Under the pieces are notes generated by a model. It was not told the origin of the DNA and ran no database searches. It saw nothing but the letters and a program-made list of their open reading frames with translations. Positions 1-5,188 of a DNA stretch of 6,347 nt are shown piece by piece. The translations under genes were made by a program, and so were the position numbers. Position 1 is the first letter of the stretch. Every line of letters starts with the position of its first letter. Origin of the DNA: an uncultured Caulobacteraceae bacterium (lineage in GTDB: Bacteria > Pseudomonadota > Alphaproteobacteria > Caulobacterales > Caulobacteraceae); the NCBI GenBank assembly GCA_946480495.1, contig CAMLKO010000063.1, positions 1 to 6,347 on the forward strand. The letters run 5' to 3'.

Positions 1-447
1 TTCGCCATGATGGGCCTCGACGGCGGGCGGCTGAACATCGCCTCCTGCTCGCTGGGCGGCGCCGGTTTCGCGCTCGATACCGCCAAGGCCTACATGGAGA
101 CCCGCAACCAGTTCGGCCGGCCGCTGAAGGACTTCCAGGCGCTGCAGTTCAAGATCGCCGACATGGCGACCGAGCTCGACGCCGCCCGCCTGATGGTCCG
201 CCGCGCCGCCGATGCGCTCGACAAGCGCGACCCGGAAGCCACCAAGCTGTGCGCCATGGCCAAGCGGTTCGCGACCGACGCGGGGTTCACCGTCGCCAAC
301 GAGGCGCTGCAGCTGCACGGCGGCTACGGCTACCTGAAGGACTATCCGCTGGAGCGCATCGTCCGCGACCTGCGCGTCCACCAGATCCTCGAAGGCACCA
401 ACGAGATCATGCGCGTCATCATCGCCCGGGAGATGTTCCGGCAATGA
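1..447 (+). CDS. Acyl-CoA dehydrogenase, C-terminal part (probably isobutyryl-CoA dehydrogenase)
   Basis: This is the 3' end of a flavin-dependent acyl-CoA dehydrogenase. The frame is open from base 1, so the start lies outside the window, and 148 codons remain before the TGA at 445-447. The visible part is the C-terminal four-helix domain. It has the RNQFGRPL stretch near residue 35, which in this family contacts FAD, and the segment QLHGGYGYLKDYPLERIVRD near residues 104-123. It also has ILEGTNEIMR, whose Glu (codon 391-393) aligns with the catalytic base of short- and medium-chain members. The family oxidises acyl-CoA to 2-enoyl-CoA in the cytoplasm and passes electrons to electron-transfer flavoprotein. 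Substrate specificity cannot be read from this fragment. The downstream hydroxyisobutyryl-CoA hydrolase and mmsB make isobutyryl-CoA (valine pathway, ACAD8-like) the best guess. The gene overlaps the next one through ATGA, indicating co-translation. Confidence 0.93.
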   Translation, partial: FAMMGLDGGRLNIASCSLGGAGFALDTAKAYMETRNQFGRPLKDFQALQFKIADMATELDAARLMVRRAADALDKRDPEATKLCAMAKRFATDAGFTVANEALQLHGGYGYLKDYPLERIVRDLRVHQILEGTNEIMRVIIAREMFRQ

Positions 448-1490
448 CCGACGAGGTGCTCTGCCGCGTCGAGGGCAAGGTCGGGCGTCTGACCCTGAAC
501 CGGCCCGCCGCGCTGCATGCGCTGACCACGGCGATGTGCCGGACGATGATCCGCGCGCTGGAAGGCTGGTGGGGCGACCCCGGCGTCGAGGCGGTGCTGA
601 TCGACCACTCGGGCGAGCGCGGCTTCTGCGCCGGGGGCGACATCCGGATGCTGGCCGAGAGCGGGGCAGGGGACGGGGCCGCCGCGCGGGAGTTCTTCTT
701 CACCGAGTACCAGCTGAACCACCTGCTGTTTGTCTATCCGAAGCCCGTCGTGGCGGTGATGGACGGCGTGACCATGGGCGGCGGCGTGGGCGTGTCCATG
801 CCCGCCCGGTTCCGGATCGCCACCGAGCGGACCACCTTCGCCATGCCGGAGACGGGCATCGGCCTGTTCCCTGACGTCGGCGGCGGCTGGCACCTGCCGC
901 GGCTGCCGGGCAAGACGGGGCTGTGGCTGGCGCTGACCGGCGCGCGGATCAAGGCGGCGGACTGCCTGACGCTGGGGATCGCGACCGACTTCGAGAAGAG
1001 CGAGAACCTGGAGGCCGTGAAGGCCGCCATCGTCGCCGATCCGGCCAACATCGAGACCATCCTCGCCCGCACCGACGCCGATCCGGGCCAGGCGCCGATC
1101 GCCGCGCACCGCGACGACATCGACCGCCTGTTCGCCGGCCACTCCGTCGAGAGCATCTTCGAGGCGCTGGAGGCCGACGGCGGCGACTGGGCGACGGCCC
1201 AGCTCGAGACGCTGAAGACCAAGTCGCCCCAGACGCTGAAGGTCGCCTTCCGCCAGCTGCAGCTGGGCGCGCACGCCCGCGACTTCGCCCAGCACATGCG
1301 GATGGAATACCGCATCGGCGCCCGCGTCGTTCAACGCCCCGACTTCCTGGAAGGCGTGCGCGCGGTGATCGTCGACAAGGACAATGCTCCGAAGTGGAAC
1401 CCGGCGACGCTTGAAGGAGTCACTGAAGCTGTGCTGGAGGATATCTTCGCTCCGCTTCCCGCGGACGAGGAATGGTCGCCGCTGACTTAG
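444..1490 (+). CDS. 3-hydroxyisobutyryl-CoA hydrolase (enoyl-CoA hydratase/isomerase superfamily)
   Basis: The 348-residue product is a crotonase-fold protein of the HIBCH type. This type removes CoA from 3-hydroxyisobutyryl-CoA in valine catabolism and acts in the cytoplasm. Residues 61-68 (FCAGGDIR) and 108-118 (GVTMGGGVGVS) form the expected oxyanion-hole and CoA-binding segments. MPETGIGLFPDVGGG at 134-148 carries Glu136 and Asp144, with the eight-residue spacing of the catalytic Glu/Asp pair of HIBCH. The C-terminal half has the family marks EYRIGARVV (288-296), DFLEGVRAVIVDKD (300-313) and PKWNP (316-320). These separate HIBCH from shorter plain enoyl-CoA hydratases of about 260 residues. 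I chose the ATG at 444 because it overlaps the upstream stop (ATGA), a GGGAG lies 11 bases before it, and the protein then begins directly at the family's first strand. Longer in-frame upstream starts would read through the dehydrogenase gene. Confidence 0.92.
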   Translation: MTDEVLCRVEGKVGRLTLNRPAALHALTTAMCRTMIRALEGWWGDPGVEAVLIDHSGERGFCAGGDIRMLAESGAGDGAAAREFFFTEYQLNHLLFVYPKPVVAVMDGVTMGGGVGVSMPARFRIATERTTFAMPETGIGLFPDVGGGWHLPRLPGKTGLWLALTGARIKAADCLTLGIATDFEKSENLEAVKAAIVADPANIETILARTDADPGQAPIAAHRDDIDRLFAGHSVESIFEALEADGGDWATAQLETLKTKSPQTLKVAFRQLQLGAHARDFAQHMRMEYRIGARVVQRPDFLEGVRAVIVDKDNAPKWNPATLEGVTEAVLEDIFAPLPADEEWSPLT

Positions 1491-1541
1491 CCTTGGTTTT
1501 GGGGGTAGGGTTATCGGGGGGCTGTTGAGGAGAGGAAGAAG

Positions 1542-2321
1542 ATGCGCGGTCGTTCAATAGTCCCCATGCTGGCTGTCCTGGCGCTCGGCGCCTGCGCCAC
1601 CCTGGTTCCGCCGCCGCCGCGAAACGTCATCCCGGGCTTCCTGGCCGCGGCCGTGAACGATCCGGCCCGCCCCGAGGCCGACCGCGCCCGCGACGCCGAC
1701 CGCAAGCCCGCCGAATCGCTGGTCTTCGCCGGTCTCACCCCCGGCATGAAGGTCGCCGACGTGGTGCCGGGCGGCGGTTACTTCACCCGCATCTTCTCGG
1801 TCGCCGTCGGCCCGTCGGGCCACGTCTATGCCTATGTGCCGGACGAGCTGACCAAGCTCGCCAAGCGCGACCCGGCGGTGAAGGCCATCGCCGACGATCC
1901 GCACTACAAGAACGTCAGCATGATCGTGCGCCGTCTGCCGGCCTTCTCGACGCCCGAGAAGCTGGACATGGTCTGGACCTCCCAGAACTACCACGACATG
2001 CACGCCGACTTCATGGGCCCGGTCGACGTGGCGGCCATGAACAAGGCGATCTTCAGGGCGCTGAAGCCGGGCGGAACCTACATCGTCCTCGACCACGCCG
2101 ACGACGTGGGGCGCGGCATCCAGGACGTGAACAACCTGCACCGCATCGACCCGACCGTGGTGCGCCAGGAGGTCGAGGCCGCCGGCTTCATCTTCGAGGG
2201 CGAGAGCTCGATCCTGCGCAACCCCGCCGACACCCACAAGCTCGCCGTGTTCGACCCCTCGATCCGCGGCCGGACCGACCAGTTCATCTACAAGTTCCGC
2301 AAGCCGCGCGGCGCGCGCTGA
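1542..2321 (+). CDS. Predicted lipoprotein, class I SAM-dependent methyltransferase-like
   Basis: The 259-residue protein has a short basic start (MRGRS), a hydrophobic stretch (residues 6-17) and a lipobox LGAC at 15-18. It should therefore be exported and lipidated at Cys18, and Ala19 after the Cys is not an inner-membrane retention signal. The remainder resembles the 'predicted methyltransferase' family often labelled COG4798. It has a DRKPAE segment (53-58), a glycine-rich motif I-like loop VADVVPGGGYFTRIF (71-85), NYHDMH (149-154), and LKPGGTYIVLDHA (174-186), which is a usual post-motif III strand. The strand after motif I ends YAYVP (96-100) and lacks the acidic residue that normally holds the SAM ribose, so activity is uncertain. 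No substrate is known. The start is supported by a purine-rich Shine-Dalgarno (AGGAGAGG, 1528-1535); Met9 is a weaker alternative that would drop the basic n-region. The stop overlaps the mmsB start by one base. Confidence 0.85.
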   Translation: MRGRSIVPMLAVLALGACATLVPPPPRNVIPGFLAAAVNDPARPEADRARDADRKPAESLVFAGLTPGMKVADVVPGGGYFTRIFSVAVGPSGHVYAYVPDELTKLAKRDPAVKAIADDPHYKNVSMIVRRLPAFSTPEKLDMVWTSQNYHDMHADFMGPVDVAAMNKAIFRALKPGGTYIVLDHADDVGRGIQDVNNLHRIDPTVVRQEVEAAGFIFEGESSILRNPADTHKLAVFDPSIRGRTDQFIYKFRKPRGAR

Positions 2322-3217
2322 TGGCCAATGTCGCGTTTATCGGCGTTGGCCACATGGGCGGCGGCATGGCCGCCAATCAGGTCAAGGCCGGGCATGAGGT
2401 GGTCGCGTTCGATCTGGTCCAGGCGTCGCTCGACAAGGCGGTATCCAACGGTTGCAGGGCGGCGGGCTCCGCCGCCGAGGCGGTGCGCGGGGCAGAGGTG
2501 GTCATCACCATGCTTCCCGCCGGCCAGCACGTGCGCCAGGTCTTCGCCGAGCAGGTGTTTCCCAACGCGCCGAAGTCGGCGCTGCTGATCGACTGCTCGA
2601 CCATCGACGTCGACAGCGCCCGTGCGGTGGCGAAACAGGCCGCCGAACAGGGCTTCAGGTTCGCCGACGCCCCGGTCAGCGGGGGGATCATGGCGGCCGA
2701 CGCGGGCACGCTCGCCTTCATGGTCGGCTGCGGAGAGGCCGACTTTCCGGCCTTCGAACAGGCGCTGCAGCCGATGGCCCGCGCCGTCTTCCGGGCCGGC
2801 GAGTCGGGGGCAGGGCAGGCGGCCAAGATCTGCAACAACATGGTGCTCGGCATCTCGATGCTGGGCGTCTGCGAAGCCTTCGCGCTGGCCGAGAAGCTGG
2901 GGCTGGAGCCCGACCGCTTCTTCGAGATCGCGTCGAAGTCGTCGGGCCAGTGCTGGTCGCTGACCACCTACAGCCCATGGCCGGGACAGGTCGAAGCCGC
3001 GCCCTCCAACCGCGGCTACGAGGGCGGATTCCTCACCGCGCTGATGCTGAAGGACCTGAAGCTGGCGCAGGAAGCGGCCGCCCGGGCCGGGGCCACGACG
3101 CCGATGGGGGCGTCGGCCGAGGCGCTCTACGCCCTGTTCGACGGGCTGGGCTATGGCGGCAAGGACTTCTCCGCCGTCCTGCAACTCATGCGCGGAAAGC
3201 TGGCCGAGCTATCCTGA
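2321..3217 (+). CDS. mmsB: 3-hydroxyisobutyrate dehydrogenase
   Basis: The 298-residue enzyme of the beta-hydroxyacid dehydrogenase family oxidises 3-hydroxyisobutyrate to methylmalonate semialdehyde, a step of valine degradation. The N-terminal Rossmann motif is [16 protein letters not shown] (4-19). Asp31 at the end of the second strand (VVAFDL) favours NAD over NADP. The substrate loop is DAPVSGG (116-122). The catalytic lysine is Lys169 in AAKICNNM, with the conserved Asn173 four residues on. The C-terminal helical domain has [14 protein letters not shown] (236-249) with the conserved Lys244-Asp245. Length is normal for the family. The ATG at 2321 overlaps the preceding stop (TGATG). No Shine-Dalgarno is evident before it, so translation probably depends on ribosomes finishing the upstream gene. 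Related dehydrogenases (tartronate semialdehyde reductase, 6-phosphogluconate-like) share the fold. The neighbouring hydrolase and dehydrogenase make the valine role the most likely. Confidence 0.93.
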   Translation: MANVAFIGVGHMGGGMAANQVKAGHEVVAFDLVQASLDKAVSNGCRAAGSAAEAVRGAEVVITMLPAGQHVRQVFAEQVFPNAPKSALLIDCSTIDVDSARAVAKQAAEQGFRFADAPVSGGIMAADAGTLAFMVGCGEADFPAFEQALQPMARAVFRAGESGAGQAAKICNNMVLGISMLGVCEAFALAEKLGLEPDRFFEIASKSSGQCWSLTTYSPWPGQVEAAPSNRGYEGGFLTALMLKDLKLAQEAAARAGATTPMGASAEALYALFDGLGYGGKDFSAVLQLMRGKLAELS

Positions 3218-3231
3218 AAGCCTTTTCAGGA
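3212..3231 (+). terminator. Hairpin across the mmsB stop codon, possible weak terminator
   Basis: TCCTGAAA (3212-3219) and TTTCAGGA (3224-3231) are perfect 8-base complementary arms around a GCCT loop, and the mmsB TGA (3215-3217) lies inside the left arm. No T-run follows (the next bases are AAGGG), so it does not look like a classical intrinsic terminator. It could slow 3' exonucleases or mark the end of the valine transcript. The structure is seen directly; the function is inferred. Confidence 0.3.
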
Positions 3232-3249
3232 AAGGGAATGCAGCAGAAT

Positions 3250-3265
3250 TAGGGGATTTCCCCTA
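3250..3265. promoter_or_regulatory. Palindrome TAGGGGATTTCCCCTA upstream of hemA, possible operator
   Basis: Two perfect 7-base arms (TAGGGGA and TCCCCTA) flank a TT centre, about 90 bases before the hemA ATG and just before an AT-rich CTATAT that could act as a -10 element. I see no convincing -35 at the right distance. It does not match the FnrL/FixK box (TTGAT-N4-ATCAA) or a CtrA site. The rest of the 139-base gap (3218-3356) holds only the hairpin at 3212-3231 and GC-rich leader, with no other gene. Confidence 0.35.
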
Positions 3266-3356
3266 TATGGACAGGCAAGCCTCGCGGTGCGAAAAGCCCC
3301 GCGGGAAGGGGACGGTCGAGAAGCGCCCCCGCGCCAGATCAGACCGAGTTGTCGCG

Positions 3357-4583
3357 ATGGATTACAAGGCCGCATTCCACAACGCCGTCCAGCAGGTCCG
3401 GTCCGAGGGCCGCTACCGCGTGTTCGCCGATCTGAAGCGTCACCGCGGCGACTTCCCGCGCGCCACCTGGACGCGCGACGACGGCTCGGCCAAGGACGTC
3501 ATCGTCTGGTGCTCCAACGACTACCTGGGCCAGGGCCAGAACCCCGTCGTCATCGAGGCCATGAAGGCCGCCATCGACGCCAACGGCTCGGGCTCGGGCG
3601 GCACCCGCAACATCTCCGGCACCACCCACCATCACGTGGAGCTGGAAGCCGAACTGGCCGACCTGCACGGCAAGGAAGCCGCGCTGCTGTTCACCTCGGG
3701 CTACGTGGCCAACGAGGCGGCGCTCTCGACGCTCTACAGGATCCTGCCCGGGCTGATCGTCTTCTCCGACGCCCTGAACCACGCCTCGATGATCGAGGGC
3801 ATCCGCCACGGCGGCGGCCCGCGCCACATCTTCCGCCACGACGACCTTGAGCATCTCGAGGAACTGCTGGCCGCCGCCCCGGCCGATGCGCCCAAGCTGG
3901 TCGCCTTCGAGAGCGTCTATTCGATGGACGGCGACATCGCCGACATCGCCGGCACCATCGCACTGGCCAGGAAGTACGGCGCGCTGACCTACCTCGACGA
4001 AGTCCACGCCGTCGGCCTCTACGGCCATCGCGGCGGCGGCGTCGCCGAGCGCGACGGCGTCATGGCCGACATCGACATCATCGAAGGCACGCTCGGCAAG
4101 GCGTTCGGCGTCATGGGCGGCTACATCGCCGCCGACGCGGTGATCGTCGACGCGATCCGCTCCTATGCGTCGGGCTTCATCTTCACGACCTCGCTGCCGC
4201 CGGCGCTGACGGCCGGAGCCGCCGCCTCCGTGCGCTGGCTGAAGCAGCACAACGAGGTCCGCGAGCACCATCAGGAGCGCGCGGCGACCCTGAAGGCCAT
4301 GTTCCGCGACGCCGGCCTGCCGGTGATGCCGTCGGTCAGCCACATCGTGCCGGTGCTGGTCGGCGATCCGGTCCACTGCAAGATGGTCTCGGACATGCTG
4401 CTGTCCGACCACGGCATCTACGTGCAGCCGATCAACTATCCGACCGTACCGCGGGGCACAGAGCGCCTGCGGTTCACGCCGACGCCGTTCCATACGGACG
4501 CGATGATGCGCGATCTCGTGGCGGCGATGGAAGGTCTCTGGGCCAAGTGCAACATCGCCCGTCTGGGCGGGGTGGCTGCCTAG
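3357..4583 (+). CDS. hemA: 5-aminolevulinate synthase
   Basis: The 408-residue PLP enzyme of the alpha-oxoamine synthase family condenses glycine with succinyl-CoA to give 5-aminolevulinate, the first step of tetrapyrrole synthesis by the C4 (Shemin) route used by alphaproteobacteria. Substrate residues match the Rhodobacter capsulatus enzyme in position: Arg21, Thr83, Asn85 and Ile86. The cofactor site is complete, with His142 (NHASM), Glu185 (FESVYSMDG), Asp214 and His217 ([11 protein letters not shown]), and the Schiff-base Lys248 in GTLGKAFG. Near the end, [10 protein letters not shown] (368-377) carries the conserved Arg372, probably the glycine carboxylate contact. The frame stays open upstream to 3153, but MDYKAAF is the usual family start, so the ATG at 3357 is chosen even though its Shine-Dalgarno is weak. 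The 2-amino-3-ketobutyrate ligase and BioF relatives are less likely given these succinyl-CoA residues. Its stop lies one base from the stop of the convergent mucR-like gene. Confidence 0.96.
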   Translation: MDYKAAFHNAVQQVRSEGRYRVFADLKRHRGDFPRATWTRDDGSAKDVIVWCSNDYLGQGQNPVVIEAMKAAIDANGSGSGGTRNISGTTHHHVELEAELADLHGKEAALLFTSGYVANEAALSTLYRILPGLIVFSDALNHASMIEGIRHGGGPRHIFRHDDLEHLEELLAAAPADAPKLVAFESVYSMDGDIADIAGTIALARKYGALTYLDEVHAVGLYGHRGGGVAERDGVMADIDIIEGTLGKAFGVMGGYIAADAVIVDAIRSYASGFIFTTSLPPALTAGAAASVRWLKQHNEVREHHQERAATLKAMFRDAGLPVMPSVSHIVPVLVGDPVHCKMVSDMLLSDHGIYVQPINYPTVPRGTERLRFTPTPFHTDAMMRDLVAAMEGLWAKCNIARLGGVAA

Positions 4584-4584
4584 T

Positions 4585-5061
4585 TCACTTACGCCGCACG
4601 CCCTTACCCAGCCCGATCTGCTTGGCGAATTCCGAGCGCCGCGCCGCATAGGCCGGGGCGACCATCGGGTAATCGGGCGCCAGGCCCCATTTGCGGCGGT
4701 ATTCCTCGGGGCTCAGGCTGTAGCGCGAGCGCAGGTAGCGCTTCAGCATCTTCAGCTTCGCGCCGTCCTCCAGGCAGACAATGTAGTCGTTCTGGACCGA
4801 ACGGCCGATCGGCACCGCCGGCTTCTGCTTTTCCGCCGGGGCCGCCAGTCCCGCGCCGCTCTGCAGGCCCGTCAGGGTCTGATGAACCGATCGGACCACG
4901 TCGGGAATCTGCTCCAGCGGGATCGAATTCTGGCTCACGAACGCCGCGACGATGTCCGCGACATAGACAAGAATATCGGTCTCCTGGGTGGAGCCGGTTC
5001 CGACTTCATCGCTTATGGTGTCAATCACCCCGGAACCCCTTTGCCCTGCAGTGTCCCTCAT
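4585..5061 (-). CDS. MucR/Ros-family transcriptional regulator
   Basis: The 158-residue product has an N-terminal helical part typical of MucR oligomerisation regions (DILVYVADIVAAFVSQNSIP, 29-48; IPDVVRSVHQTL, 52-63) and a linker rich in Ala, Pro and Lys. The C-terminal DNA-binding domain (about 92-150) reads DYIVCLEDGAKLKMLKRYL, SLSPEEYRRKWGL, DYPMVAPAYAARRSEFAKQIGLG. MucR proteins bind AT-rich DNA, usually act as repressors or H-NS-like silencers, and in Caulobacter take part in cell-cycle control. Compared with Ros (zinc ligands Cys79, Cys82, His92, His97), this protein keeps Cys96 but has Asp99, Tyr109 and Tyr114 at the other positions, so it is probably a zinc-independent member. The start is uncertain. 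ATG 5061 has no clear Shine-Dalgarno, whereas GTG at 5028 has AAAGGGG upstream and would give 147 residues, nearer the family length. It converges on hemA and diverges from glyA. Confidence 0.9.
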   Translation of the reverse strand: MRDTAGQRGSGVIDTISDEVGTGSTQETDILVYVADIVAAFVSQNSIPLEQIPDVVRSVHQTLTGLQSGAGLAAPAEKQKPAVPIGRSVQNDYIVCLEDGAKLKMLKRYLRSRYSLSPEEYRRKWGLAPDYPMVAPAYAARRSEFAKQIGLGKGVRRK

Positions 5062-5133
5062 GTCCGACCCGGCAGGTGCGGGTTGGGCGAAGGGGTCAAT
5101 GCACTGGCTGTACGGAAGGTTGCAGCGGGCGGT

Positions 5134-5160
5134 TTGATCCGGACGCGCACAGAGTTAAAC
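5134..5160 (+). promoter_or_regulatory. Candidate promoter of glyA
   Basis: TTGATCC (5134-5140) resembles the Caulobacter-type -35 TTGACGS. After 12 bases, AGTTAAAC (5153-5160) partly fits the -10 form GCTANAWC. The elements lie 29 bases before the glyA start and just upstream of its ribosome site. The match is partial and was judged by eye. The remainder of the mucR-glyA gap (5062-5188) shows no riboswitch or strong palindrome that I can recognise. Confidence 0.3.
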
Positions 5161-5176
5161 AGACCCCACGCCCGAC

Positions 5177-5182
5177 AGAGGA
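5177..5182 (+). promoter_or_regulatory. glyA ribosome binding site
   Basis: AGAGGA lies six bases before the ATG at 5189 and fixes that start. The spacer overlaps GATTC (5181-5185), a GANTC sequence, which is the CcrM methylation target in Caulobacterales and other alphaproteobacteria. Confidence 0.65.
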
Positions 5183-5188
5183 TTCTCC

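Noticed and set aside
342..1334. Open frame of 330 codons on the minus strand opposite the hydrolase
   Set aside because: It is a GC-driven shadow without motifs; the plus strand carries a well-conserved crotonase-family protein.
2288..3184. Open frame of 298 codons on the minus strand opposite mmsB
   Set aside because: It is repetitive in Arg, Gly and Ala with no family features, and lies opposite a complete dehydrogenase.
3252..3261. GGGGATTTCC resembles a eukaryotic kappaB site
   Set aside because: This is a coincidence of a GC palindrome in bacterial DNA; no such factor exists here.
3267..3356. In-frame upstream ATG that would add about 30 basic residues to HemA
   Set aside because: It lacks a Shine-Dalgarno and abuts the palindrome. 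The ALAS family start MDYKAAF matches the ATG at 3357, and the extension resembles no known leader.
3339..4649. Long open frame of 436 codons on the minus strand opposite hemA
   Set aside because: It is antisense to a complete ALAS gene, has low-complexity Arg/Gly/Val/Asp-rich composition and matches no family. Long antisense frames are expected in such GC-rich coding DNA.
5067..5083. ACCCG-N7-CGGGT inverted repeat before the mucR-like start
   Set aside because: Five-base arms made of common GC words are expected by chance here, and no promoter element aligns with them.
5155..5158. TTAA as a CtrA half-site upstream of glyA
   Set aside because: The second TTAA at the required seven-base spacing is absent.
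5062..5188. Possible glycine, SAM or tetrahydrofolate riboswitch before glyA
   Set aside because: The leader after the candidate promoter is too short and no conserved core of those classes is visible.
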